In this document: one piece after another, positions 44,072 through 52,919 of the stretch
Layout: each line of letters begins with the position of its first letter
Position numbering within the stretch: the first letter of the stretch is position 1
Assembly: GCF_009664975.1 (NCBI RefSeq)
Contig: NZ_WJXB01000003.1
Location: 124,001-188,000 of the forward strand
Direction: 5' to 3'
Source of the DNA: Paenibacillus monticola
Lineage (GTDB): Bacteria > Bacillota > Bacilli > Paenibacillales > Paenibacillaceae
Length of the DNA: 64,000 nucleotides
Notes under the pieces: model-generated
Seen by the model: the letters and a program-made list of their open reading frames with translations, nothing else
Database searches by the model: none
Told to the model about the DNA's origin: nothing
Translations under genes and position numbers: made by a program

Positions 44072-45721
44072 CTATCCTCCTCTGGAGCTATTTTTATACT
44101 CTTTAGGTGATTGTCCATATTTCTTACGAAAGCAAAAACTAAAATAGTTCGGATCAGCAAAACCTATTTTTTCGGCAATTTCAAAAGCCTTCAGCTCAGT
44201 GGAACGCAAAAGCTCCTTCGCTGCCTCTAGACGGATTTGCAGGAGATAGCTTACAAACGTCATTTTCATTTCTTTTTTAAAGATGCTGCTAAAATAGCCT
44301 GTACTGATATGCAAATGCTGGCAGACTTTGCCGATGGAAATATCAGATTCCTCATAATGACTGCGTATATATTCCTTAGCTTGATCGATAAGCTGCTTGT
44401 AGCTCGATTGCCGTTCCGAAGCTATGGTATCCATAAGCTGGCTGCAAACCGTAATAATCCACTGCTTGGCTTCACTCATATTATTAAACTTATGCATATC
44501 CGTGAGTGAATAAATGCCAGAGCCAATAAACTCTGTGGTCTCACTGCCCGATTCTTTGGCCACCCGTAGGATTGAAGTGATGATCTCCAGCAGAAATATC
44601 TGATAATCCTGTGTAGATACTTGCGCGGCATCCAGTCCACCGAACAACTCCTCAACCACTTCTTTGAGCTCCTGTGCCGTGCCCAGCTTGATTGTTCGCA
44701 TTAAAGACTGCTGCGACAACTCATCATAATCCAGCATCCGGTTAGACCGTGACTCCACATCCTCGATCCAGATCACTCTATTATTACCAAGAATAAGACG
44801 ATAATCCAGCGCCTGTAGGGCATCCCCAAAAGAATGGAAGAGCAAGGCCGGAGTCTCACAGACCGTTCCGGTACCAGCAGTTATAGTAAGCTTTAGGAAC
44901 CGCTGCACATTGAGGCGAATTTCCTCCAGAATCTCCAGCGTCATCCGTGTAATCTCGGCTTCATCCTTATCTCCTCTGATCGAGAGCATAACCACATCAT
45001 CACGATGAATAAAAACTTTGCCGAAGCGATGTTTGTTACATATTTCCTCTGCAACATTCAGCACTGCAAACAGCTGCAAATTCCGGTCACCGGTATCCCG
45101 CAAGGAGACTGGCTTACCCGAGGGTAAATCTGATTCTCCATCGGTACGAATATGGTCCACACGGATTACTGAGGCCTGGAACAACTCCCCTGAAAGCTTA
45201 ATTCCATATTCCATACTCTTCTCAGCAATCTCTGAAGGATGCAATCTACGAGAAACGAGGGAGGACAAGAACTGCTCACGCAGGACAGGAAGGCTTTTGC
45301 GATAATGTTCACTTAATACAAATACATTTTCTTTCTCTGCGATTTCCGCTTCGATTGTTGCTTTGACCTTTAAGAGGATGTCAATCAATTCCTGCGAGGA
45401 GAAGGGTTTCAAAATATATTCATCAATCTGCAGCTTGATAGCCCGCTGTGCATATTCGAATTCATCATAACCTGTCAAAATAATGATCTTGGTATTGGGG
45501 TGGTGAGCGCGAATCCATTCGGCCAGCTGCAGTCCGTTCATGAAAGGCATCTGAATATCGGTGACGACTACATCTGGCAGCAAGCGGTCAATGGACTCCG
45601 CAGCTTCTCTACCGTTCTCCGCCTGATCTACGACTTCAAAGCCATAACGCTCCCAGTCAATCTGTCCGACTATTCCTTCTCTTACGTCTTCTTCATCTTC
45701 AACAAGAATTAATTTATACAT
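44072..45721 (-). CDS. Response regulator, YesN type (REC plus AraC HTH)
   Basis: This 549-residue regulator has an N-terminal receiver domain with phospho-acceptor D55 (VVVTDIQMPFMNG) and Lys near residue 104 (EYILKPFS). A long middle section follows. The C-terminal AraC double HTH has SIGKVCQHLHISTGYFSSIFKKEMKMTFVSYLLQIRLEAAKELLRST and ADPNYFSFCFRKKYGQSPKEYK. It is first in the regulator-kinase-lipoprotein operon that precedes mglBAC, so it probably activates mgl. Confidence 0.9.
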   Translation of the reverse strand: MYKLILVEDEEDVREGIVGQIDWERYGFEVVDQAENGREAAESIDRLLPDVVVTDIQMPFMNGLQLAEWIRAHHPNTKIIILTGYDEFEYAQRAIKLQIDEYILKPFSSQELIDILLKVKATIEAEIAEKENVFVLSEHYRKSLPVLREQFLSSLVSRRLHPSEIAEKSMEYGIKLSGELFQASVIRVDHIRTDGESDLPSGKPVSLRDTGDRNLQLFAVLNVAEEICNKHRFGKVFIHRDDVVMLSIRGDKDEAEITRMTLEILEEIRLNVQRFLKLTITAGTGTVCETPALLFHSFGDALQALDYRLILGNNRVIWIEDVESRSNRMLDYDELSQQSLMRTIKLGTAQELKEVVEELFGGLDAAQVSTQDYQIFLLEIITSILRVAKESGSETTEFIGSGIYSLTDMHKFNNMSEAKQWIITVCSQLMDTIASERQSSYKQLIDQAKEYIRSHYEESDISIGKVCQHLHISTGYFSSIFKKEMKMTFVSYLLQIRLEAAKELLRSTELKAFEIAEKIGFADPNYFSFCFRKKYGQSPKEYKNSSRGG

Positions 45722-45801
45722 GCTTCATCCCTCTTCGAACATTGTTTGAATTGTAATAAAACCATTCTATATGATTCAACCCCTTCAATCTATGTTTAAG
45801 T

Positions 45802-45914
45802 TAAGTTATCGTAAAAATGAGCAGATTTCGGCAAGAAGCAACGGCTTCGCCGTCCTTTTATGGACGGTACTTGTTACTTCGAGAAATATAAGGATAAGTT
45901 ATCGCGTGAATCAA
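45802..45914 (-). promoter_or_regulatory. Promoter and structured leader of the YesN-type regulator operon
   Basis: On the minus strand, TTGATT (45909-45914) and TATATT (45885-45890) are 18 bp apart. Downstream, CCGTCC/GGACGG (45850-45867) and ACGGC/GCCGT (45841-45853) are alternative hairpins sharing CCGT. TAAGTTATCG occurs as a direct repeat at 45802-45811 and 45895-45904. This suggests a regulated leader of about 150 nt. Confidence 0.4.
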
Positions 45915-45931
45915 ATAAATTCTTATATTAC

Positions 45932-45963
45932 AAAAAAAACCATCCCGCCTATGCCGGGATGGG
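45932..45963 (-). terminator. Terminator of the purT/GNAT operon
   Basis: On the minus strand, CCATCCCG and CGGGATGG pair around GCATAGG, followed by TTTTTTT, 25 bp after the GNAT stop. Confidence 0.9.
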
Positions 45964-45985
45964 GATGATCGGTCACGTATAAGTG

Positions 45986-46450
45986 CTACAGCAATGCTTT
46001 GTTAAAGCGATAGCCGGCTGTCTTTTCGAATCCGATATGACGGTAAAAAGCATGCGCTGGTGCGCGCTCTACACGGTTGCCGCTTCTCAAGAAGAGCTGG
46101 CAGCAGCCTTGCTGGCGAGCCCATTCTTCGGCCGAGGCCACAAGTCTCTTACCTAGTCCTTTGCCTCTTAGCTCCTCTGATACAATGAGAGCGGTAATCT
46201 CTGTAATACAATCCTGCTGTTTGTAATATGACTTTACCTGTCTAAGTCCGATCATTCCCACAACTTCGTTATTTAATTCAGCAACAAGTGTGCAATGGAA
46301 AGGGTCGTTCTCCATGCCTTCCATTCTCTCTTTCATCACGCTAAGCGTTGTTGGATAGCCGAATTCCCGTAGAAGCTTTGTTACTCTCTCCAGATCATTC
46401 ATGCCGCATTTGCGAATTTGCAGTACTGGTGCTTCAATACTACTGTTCAT
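45986..46450 (-). CDS. GNAT N-acetyltransferase
   Basis: This 154-residue GNAT domain has acetyl-CoA motif [29 protein letters not shown] and [12 protein letters not shown] at the end. ATG at 46450 has GGAGG nine bases upstream; ATG at 46456 is too close. It overlaps the purT stop by 11 bp, so it is translationally coupled to purT. The substrate is unknown. Confidence 0.82.
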   Translation of the reverse strand: MNSSIEAPVLQIRKCGMNDLERVTKLLREFGYPTTLSVMKERMEGMENDPFHCTLVAELNNEVVGMIGLRQVKSYYKQQDCITEITALIVSEELRGKGLGKRLVASAEEWARQQGCCQLFLRSGNRVERAPAHAFYRHIGFEKTAGYRFNKALL

Positions 46451-47630
46451 CCTCATATACCTCCACTGTTAGCATAGACGCTGCCTGCTTGGCTATCGTC
46501 CGCGCGATTTCCACATCTTCCGCTGTACTTAAGGTTACTGCCATCCGCCGTCCAGGGCGAACTTCTGGTTTACCAAACACTCGAACTTGAGTACGTGGAA
46601 GTGCCAACGCCTCACCAAGTCCGGATACAACAAAGGCTCGTCCTTCACCTTCTGCCTTCAGCGTAGCTGAAGCGCCTGGTGTCAGCAATTGTACTGAATC
46701 TAGCGGGAACCCCAGAATCGCTCTGACATGCAGGGCAAATTCCGACAAATCTTGTGTCACCATTGTCACCATGCCGGTATCATGCGGTCTTGGAGAGACT
46801 TCACTGAACAATACGCCATTAGCCGTAAGAAACAGCTCCACTCCAAAAATACCGCGGCCACCGAGCTGATCGGTTACTGCTTTGGCCATCAACTGTGCTT
46901 CAGCCAGCAAGGCGGCATCCATCGGATGCGGCTGCCAGGATTCCACATAATCGCCGTCTTTTTGAATATGTCCGATTGGCGGGCAAAAGATGGTTCCAGA
47001 TACGGAACGCACTGTCAGCAGAGTAATCTCACTCTCAAAGGTGACGAACGCCTCCACAATGACACGTGTTCCTTTGGCTCGTGCTCCTTCAAGTGCAGTG
47101 TTCCAGCAGTCCTCGGCATCCTCCGGTTTCCGGCAAATACTTTGACCTTTACCGGAGGAGCTCATAATTGGCTTAATTACACAAGGTGTACCCAGCTCGT
47201 CCACAGCTTGGCGCAATTCGTCCAGACTATCCGCGAAGCGGTAAGCCGCTGTCGGCAGTCCAAGCTCTTCGGCAGCAAGCCGGCGGATACCTTCCCGGTC
47301 CATCGTCAGCCGGGCCGCACGAGCGGTTGGGACAACGAAGAAACCTTCTTCCTCCAGTTCCTGGAGAGCTTGAGTAGCAATGGCCTCAATCTCCGGTACG
47401 ATAATATCCGGCTTCTCGGCACGAATTAGTGCTTTCAGCGCCTCTGCATCCAACATATCAATACAATGAGATCGATGGGCTACACCCATCGCCGGTGCGT
47501 TATCGTAACGGTCCACCGCTACGGTCTCTACGCCAAGGCGTTGAGCTTCAATAATGACTTCCTTACCCAGTTCCCCACTGCCCAGCAGCAGCAGCTTACG
47601 GCTTTGAGCTGAAAAAGGAGCTCCCCACAT
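46440..47630 (-). CDS. purT: Formate-dependent phosphoribosylglycinamide formyltransferase (PurT)
   Basis: This 396-residue ATP-grasp enzyme has [24 protein letters not shown] at its start and [11 protein letters not shown]. The ATP-grasp loop is [12 protein letters not shown] and the active-site end [27 protein letters not shown]. It makes formyl-GAR from formate and ATP in purine synthesis. ATG at 47630 is used; a TTG four codons earlier is joined to a GAGG site with no spacing. It overlaps the GNAT gene. Confidence 0.93.
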   Translation of the reverse strand: MWGAPFSAQSRKLLLLGSGELGKEVIIEAQRLGVETVAVDRYDNAPAMGVAHRSHCIDMLDAEALKALIRAEKPDIIVPEIEAIATQALQELEEEGFFVVPTARAARLTMDREGIRRLAAEELGLPTAAYRFADSLDELRQAVDELGTPCVIKPIMSSSGKGQSICRKPEDAEDCWNTALEGARAKGTRVIVEAFVTFESEITLLTVRSVSGTIFCPPIGHIQKDGDYVESWQPHPMDAALLAEAQLMAKAVTDQLGGRGIFGVELFLTANGVLFSEVSPRPHDTGMVTMVTQDLSEFALHVRAILGFPLDSVQLLTPGASATLKAEGEGRAFVVSGLGEALALPRTQVRVFGKPEVRPGRRMAVTLSTAEDVEIARTIAKQAASMLTVEVYEDEQ

Positions 47631-47787
47631 TGTCGATATCAACCTCTTTTTCGCAAATTTGACTGAAAAGTTCCCTTAGAGTAGACGATTCTTCCGTAAA
47701 AGAAAAGAAAAATCACTACTGTTTCGAAAACATTGCAGTTTCTTTGTAAATTTTCAGACATCTTCATTTTCATTCATCATCAGCCAG

Positions 47788-47802
47788 AATGCAAGCATTC
47801 TT
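47788..47802. terminator. Possible hairpin after dynA
   Basis: AGAATGC and GCATTCT pair around AA, about 20 bp beyond the dynA stop. No long T-run follows, so terminator function is uncertain. Confidence 0.3.
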
Positions 47803-47821
47803 CGACATTTTCCTACAATAT

Positions 47822-50800
47822 TCACAGTCTTGTGTCCACCATATCGTCGAAAGATTCCTCATAGAGGCGTAATTGATGTGCTAATCGGCCCCAATGCGCT
47901 GCAGAATCACCCCCTTTCCGGAGTCCAGACAAGGCCTCCTCCTGCTCTGCCAAACCCTCACGCAGCTTAGCAGCGGCTGTCGTCAGAGCTCTGGTTACAG
48001 CTTCTGCATAATGTCCCAGTAATGTATTCTCCTGAGCAACTGCAGCCAGGGCAATGGCTTCTCTCAGCAAAGGTTCAACTGTGGTTTTGAATTTATCCCG
48101 ACCAGTACCTTCAAAGAAATGCCGCGGTGATTTGAAATATCCCCATATCGCCAACCAGTCTACTGGCTGTAGCTTACATTCCAGCACTATCGGTGAGGGC
48201 CAAGACTCGGTGTCGTTCTCCATGAACTGAAGTTCCGGTGCTGAGAAAGATAGTTCTGCGGCAGCGGTGGCGGCAGCTTCATGGACAAGCCGGCGTCCGG
48301 TAGCTTCGAGCCGCAGTGTTGTGGCCCACAGCTCCTGTTCCAGCTCACGCTGAGTTGTACGCCACAGCTCTCGGCCGCAGGCGGTGAAGATTTCTTTCAA
48401 GCTTCCGGCATCCTCACGCAGCAAGGATGGATGGAAGGACTCCTGGAAATTGCCGCCGAAGGAAAAGCTGAGGCGCTGTCTGACATGATACAGCAGTTCC
48501 CCACCTTCCCGATGCAGATCACGGAGTGGCCGCTCCTCCACCTGTAGAGCAGACAATCGCTGCTCCGCCAGGCGACGGCGCTCCTGCAGCCTCCGCACTC
48601 CAGCTTCAAGCTGACTTGCCTCTTGTGTCGCTAATTCCTGCCATTCTTCTGCCCTACGACGGACAGTAGCGATACTCTCCACAGCTGCCTTAAGGGACAG
48701 CTGTGGCAGCTCTTCGCCCGCAAAGCTCCACAGCGCTTGCTCAAAGACATGAAAACCTGAGGTTTCATAGCTACTGCGGTTATTATCAACTTTCCCGTCT
48801 AATGCCTGCAAGCTGGACAGTGCATAAATCTGCGGAGAACGCAGTCCTCCAGCCCGTAAATTCTGGGCGACATGCTCCCTGACTTCTTCCAGCTCTGCTT
48901 CCCCAGATGCCAGATCGGAGGCATTGATGATAAAGAACATTTTATCCAGCGCGAAGCTGTCTTTGATCCGACCCAGCTGAGCCAGCAGGCTCCGATCCGC
49001 CTTCGAGAAGGCATGATTGTAGTAAGTTACAAAACAAATCGCATCCGCATCCTTCATATATCCAAAGGTCACACCCGTATGGCGTGCATGCAAGGAATCT
49101 GCGCCAGGGGTATCCACAAGCACAATACCGCTTTCTGTTAAGGGACAACTGTAATATAAATCTATACTCTGCACGTAGCAGGCCCGAGTCTCCTCCGCGA
49201 CAAGCTTGCGATATTCATCCAGTTCTACCGTCCGCACGGTTCCGAGGAGCGGCTCGGCTTCCTCCCAGCCTACCGCCGCGGCCCGCAGAAATCCGGCATG
49301 CGGCAAACCCGAGGGATGAACTCCACCTGCTTGTAAATCTGCTGCGACGTGAGTCCATGATTCCCGCTGCGGCTGACCTAGCTGAAGCACGCCAAAGGAG
49401 TGAGTAATGTCATCCCAGAATTCCTCCGCGGTCTTCATCTTCACCACTGCACTCTTATCGCGGAAGTCTCCCTCCGGCGCCAGTATGCGATTAACTGCTG
49501 CCGTGGCGGGGTGGGGAGACACGGGCAGCACGGCTTCGCCGAGCAAAGCGTTGGCGAAGGAGGACTTGCCGGCGCTGAAGGCTCCGAACAGCGCCAGGGT
49601 AAAGCGGCCGCCGGCGAGATCCGCCGCCCGCGCCGCCAAGCTGCGCACCGCCGAGGCCATGGCCGGCTCGCTGCGCAGCAGTTCACTCGCCGCGCTCAGC
49701 GTCGCGGCGGCTACGGAGAGCCGGCGGCGCCCGCCCGCCGGCTGTTCCGTGCCCGCCGCCCAGCTTGCGGCGGCGGGGTCTCGCCCAGCTGCGCGCAGCG
49801 GCTGGGCTTCACGCGGTGCGGCGCTGGGCGCGCTCGCACGCGGGGTTGCCCTCACCTCCGGCAGAATGCCGGGGGTGAGGGGCCGGCGCGGCGGCAGCAG
49901 CGCCGCGAGCTCGTGCGCGCGGGCGGCAGCCGCGCGGTCAAGCGTGCCAAGCGCGGCGAGGGCGCGCGCTTGGGCGCGCAGCGCCTGCTCGCGGTGCGAC
50001 AGCTCCGCGAGGCGCTCGTCCAAGAGCGCGGGCAGCTTCGCCAGCAGCTTATCGGCTAGCCCTAGTGCGGCGCGGCGGTACTGGCGCTTAATTTCCTCCG
50101 CAAGGCTGCGGCAGAAATTAAGCAACGCCTCGCCTGTTGTCCCGGTTCCCGGCTTCACTGCAGCCGCCAGCCATTCCTGGCTCACCGCCGGGAGCCCTTC
50201 TTTCAGAGTCAGCTCGGCCTCTTCATTCCAGAGACCCAGATTCTCCGCCCATTCACGAATCAGCAGAATCATGTGCCACTCCAAGCGGGCGGAAATCTCC
50301 CGTGTCAGCAATTCAAACCAAGCACCCAGACGTTTGTGCTGTTCCTTCTCCCGCCGTGCGGCAGTAAACAGTAGACCTAGCCGGAACCCTGGGCTGACAC
50401 TTTCGACATAATTCTTCGCTGCCTCCCTAACATCCGCAGGCATAAGCGTAACATTGCCCAGCAGCGCATCTAAAGCACTCCGCAGATTCACAAGCGATTG
50501 CTGAAGAAGACCTTCGATCAGCTCGCGCTCGTTTTCCAGAGAAGCAAGTCCAGTTTCCACCGTCTCCTCCTCAGCACCAGCCAATTCTTCCAGTAAAGCT
50601 TCACGCTCCTCTTGCTGCTCCTCGCGGAAGTTCGCCAATGAAGAATCTGCCGTATGCTGTATAGAACGTAAAAGACTGTATTGAAGCAATTCATCCCGGT
50701 GACCCAATAGATCCGTGAAAAGTCCTAGCAGAACGTCCCAATCATTAAGTGGATGTTCCTTAACCTTAAGCGAAGTGAACAGAATACCCGCACAATGAAT

Positions 50801-51529
50801 GCCCCATTGACCGAAAGCGCTTTCTAATTGCCGTTGATATTCCTCAATGGAAATCTCCTGTTCCCGATGCTTGTCAATTTGGTTAACAATGAGATACAAC
50901 GGTTTGCCCCAGTCACTGAGATTTTTGGCAAAAGCCAAATTGTTCTCTGACTGCACATGATTGTAATCCATCACATAGAACACAACATCGGCCAAGTGCA
51001 GCGCGGAGTGGGTTGCACTTTGATGTCCATCATCTGTAGAATCTACACCTGGAGTATCCATAAGAACCCCATGGTTAGCCAGCAATGGAATCTCACCCCA
51101 AACTTCTATAGAAGAATATTCTCCGCCGTTACGGCAATATTCTTGCAATTTATCTGCTGTTGTCTCCCATGGAGCCTGCTCTATCTTCTGGACCTCTTTT
51201 CTGGGATGAATGAGTATACGAGGAGCTCCACTGCGAATAGATACAATGTTTGCACTCGTTGGCACGGGCCCGGAGGGCAGCACAGCGCTGCCGCAGAGCA
51301 GATTGATCATACTGGATTTCCCGGCCGAGAAATGCCCGCAAAAAGCTAGGGTTAATTCATTTGCACGCTCTTTATTCTGTAAATCTGCATAAATACGACC
51401 TGTTTCCCCATCGCCCCACTGCTCCATTAATCCTCTTAGCCGGGACAACAGTAGTGCCGTTTCACTTACAGTCACCTTTTGGGCTCTAGTCTGTTCCGCT
51501 CCCATTAACTTCCCGCCTAACTGTGCCAT
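47822..51529 (-). CDS. dynA: Dynamin-like GTPase with two fused dynamin units (DynA/YpbR type)
   Basis: This 1235-residue protein has two dynamin units in tandem. The first (residues about 60-480) has G1 GHFSAGKSS, G3 DTPGVDSTDDG and G4 NQID. The second (about 645-1235) has FGAFSAGKSSFANALLG, DTPGADS and NASD. The length is close to B. subtilis DynA (YpbR), which fuses and repairs membranes. The linker, about residues 490-676 (49501-50055), is Ala/Arg/Pro-rich and strongly GC-rich. The ATG at 51529 has a weak site. MGAEQ at 51505, with GGCGGG upstream, is an alternative. Confidence 0.9.
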   Translation of the reverse strand: MAQLGGKLMGAEQTRAQKVTVSETALLLSRLRGLMEQWGDGETGRIYADLQNKERANELTLAFCGHFSAGKSSMINLLCGSAVLPSGPVPTSANIVSIRSGAPRILIHPRKEVQKIEQAPWETTADKLQEYCRNGGEYSSIEVWGEIPLLANHGVLMDTPGVDSTDDGHQSATHSALHLADVVFYVMDYNHVQSENNLAFAKNLSDWGKPLYLIVNQIDKHREQEISIEEYQRQLESAFGQWGIHCAGILFTSLKVKEHPLNDWDVLLGLFTDLLGHRDELLQYSLLRSIQHTADSSLANFREEQQEEREALLEELAGAEEETVETGLASLENERELIEGLLQQSLVNLRSALDALLGNVTLMPADVREAAKNYVESVSPGFRLGLLFTAARREKEQHKRLGAWFELLTREISARLEWHMILLIREWAENLGLWNEEAELTLKEGLPAVSQEWLAAAVKPGTGTTGEALLNFCRSLAEEIKRQYRRAALGLADKLLAKLPALLDERLAELSHREQALRAQARALAALGTLDRAAAARAHELAALLPPRRPLTPGILPEVRATPRASAPSAAPREAQPLRAAGRDPAAASWAAGTEQPAGGRRRLSVAAATLSAASELLRSEPAMASAVRSLAARAADLAGGRFTLALFGAFSAGKSSFANALLGEAVLPVSPHPATAAVNRILAPEGDFRDKSAVVKMKTAEEFWDDITHSFGVLQLGQPQRESWTHVAADLQAGGVHPSGLPHAGFLRAAAVGWEEAEPLLGTVRTVELDEYRKLVAEETRACYVQSIDLYYSCPLTESGIVLVDTPGADSLHARHTGVTFGYMKDADAICFVTYYNHAFSKADRSLLAQLGRIKDSFALDKMFFIINASDLASGEAELEEVREHVAQNLRAGGLRSPQIYALSSLQALDGKVDNNRSSYETSGFHVFEQALWSFAGEELPQLSLKAAVESIATVRRRAEEWQELATQEASQLEAGVRRLQERRRLAEQRLSALQVEERPLRDLHREGGELLYHVRQRLSFSFGGNFQESFHPSLLREDAGSLKEIFTACGRELWRTTQRELEQELWATTLRLEATGRRLVHEAAATAAAELSFSAPELQFMENDTESWPSPIVLECKLQPVDWLAIWGYFKSPRHFFEGTGRDKFKTTVEPLLREAIALAAVAQENTLLGHYAEAVTRALTTAAAKLREGLAEQEEALSGLRKGGDSAAHWGRLAHQLRLYEESFDDMVDTRL

Positions 51530-51667
51530 TTATAGTCCAGATTCCATCAACAATAGAATAATTCCATTTTATCACCAGATTGCCACAAATCAAATGTGCA
51601 CTACTTACAAAATAACCTATAACCTCCTACGAAATGAGCTCTAGTCCCCCACAAATTTCTACGTTTT

Positions 51668-51714
51668 TCCATACAAAAAAAAAAAAAAAAAGCCAGCCCC
51701 TGGGCTGACTCCAT
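51668..51714 (-). terminator. Terminator with long T-run downstream of the 88-residue gene
   Basis: On the minus strand, AGTCAGCCC and GGGCTGGCT pair, followed by a run of about 17 T. The poly-A tract is at 51677-51692. Confidence 0.8.
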
Positions 51715-51736
51715 TGATGTGGTTCGATACTAATAC

Positions 51737-52003
51737 TTAAGCAGTTTCCAATACAGGTAGCAGAATTTCAAATACTTTACCATGCTGTAGAATAGTCAGA
51801 CCACGGGATTTATCTCTCATAACAACAACTTCAGGCTTCACGGACATACGCTCCAAGTAATGCTCAGGAACGTCACCGGAATGGCTGATTGTAATCCCTT
51901 CTACTTCTTGCTCTTCGTTCTCTTCAAGGGGACTATCCACTACACGTTCAAAAATATCGGAAAACACTTCAAAATTGTTGGTATATACAGAAATGCATTT
52001 CAT
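51737..52003 (-). CDS. Conserved small hypothetical protein
   Basis: This 88-residue acidic cytoplasmic protein (MKCISVYTNNFEVFSDIFERV, then ISHSGDVPEHYLERM and ending GKVFEILLPVLETA) has no membrane segment. The family is seen in Paenibacillus but has no firm function, to my recollection. It lies between nth and dynA on the same strand; a terminator follows it. Confidence 0.7.
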   Translation of the reverse strand: MKCISVYTNNFEVFSDIFERVVDSPLEENEEQEVEGITISHSGDVPEHYLERMSVKPEVVVMRDKSRGLTILQHGKVFEILLPVLETA

Positions 52004-52028
52004 CTCTATCCCATCCTCTTCTTCATCT

Positions 52029-52709
52029 CTAATTTCTTGGCATATGCTCTTTATCTTTCCTGATCACAGCCGTTTTCATACGTTTCTTTCCTTCACGACA
52101 CACATCAAGGAGTGGGCAAACCTGACATTTCGGAGTCTGTGATTTACAGTGGTAACGTCCGAAAAAGATGAGCCGATGGTGCGTGAGCGTCCATTCCTCA
52201 CGTGGCACCGCCTTCATCAACTTCTTCTCCACTTCCAGAACAGAGTCTTTCCAGCCAGCCAGGGCAAGCCGTTTCGCAACCCGCTCCACATGTGTGTCTA
52301 CAGCAATAGCAGGAACACCAAAAGCATTAGAAACTACAACATTTGCAGTCTTACGACCGACACCGGGCAGTGTCACAAGTAAATCATGAGCTTGTGGCAC
52401 TTCGCCACCGTACTGCTCTATGAGTATAGAGCATAGGCTTTGAATATGTTTGGCTTTATTGCGATATAAGCCGATACGCCGGATATCCCCCTCCAGTTCT
52501 TCGAGCGGTACTGAAATGTAGTCAAGGGGGGCTTTATACTTTTGGAACAGAACCTCGGTCACTTTGTTCACCATTACGTCCGTACATTGAGCTGATAACA
52601 ACACCGCTATCGTTAGCTCGAAGGCGTTGCTGTGGTTCAATTCACAATGTGCATCAGGGAACAAGTCTCCAATTGTATCCAGAATGTGGCGGACCTCTGC
52701 AACCTTCAT
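52029..52709 (-). CDS. nth: Endonuclease III
   Basis: This 226-residue DNA glycosylase/AP lyase has the helix-hairpin-helix LPGVGRKTANVV (catalytic Lys in the loop) and the catalytic Asp in VDTHVERVA. A [4Fe-4S] cluster is bound by C-X6-C-X2-C-X5-C (CKSQTPKCQVCPLLDVC). The C-terminal tail continues about 20 residues past the cluster, longer than E. coli Nth. GGAGGGG precedes the ATG. It removes oxidised pyrimidines. Confidence 0.95.
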   Translation of the reverse strand: MKVAEVRHILDTIGDLFPDAHCELNHSNAFELTIAVLLSAQCTDVMVNKVTEVLFQKYKAPLDYISVPLEELEGDIRRIGLYRNKAKHIQSLCSILIEQYGGEVPQAHDLLVTLPGVGRKTANVVVSNAFGVPAIAVDTHVERVAKRLALAGWKDSVLEVEKKLMKAVPREEWTLTHHRLIFFGRYHCKSQTPKCQVCPLLDVCREGKKRMKTAVIRKDKEHMPRN

Positions 52710-52848
52710 TATGTCCCCTCCACAGAGTATTTACCCTCAGCGTGCCCTCTAGGGCAGCCTCTCTGAGGTAAGGAAATATAGCAAAGTACGTATTATAACG
52801 CATACTTTCATATATTTCAAGCAAACTCATTACTGGTCTATATTTCAA

Positions 52849-52895
52849 AAAAAACGTCCTGACGCAAGCAAAGCCCCTGCGTCAAGACGGTGATT
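52849..52895 (-). terminator. Terminator of the SLH-protein gene
   Basis: On the minus strand, CCGTCTTGACGCA and TGCGTCAGGACG pair imperfectly and are followed by TTTTTTTT. It is about 25 bp after the stop at 52920. Confidence 0.85.
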
Positions 52896-52919
52896 CACAC
52901 GGAAATCCACCACTCGCAA

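Noticed and set aside
47643..47821. Purine riboswitch upstream of purT
   Set aside because: No conserved purine-riboswitch stems or loops could be identified in this gap.
49407..50411. 334-residue plus-strand ORF
   Set aside because: It is antisense to dynA in a GC-rich stretch where stop codons are rare, with Ser/Ala/Arg-rich composition and no ribosome binding site.
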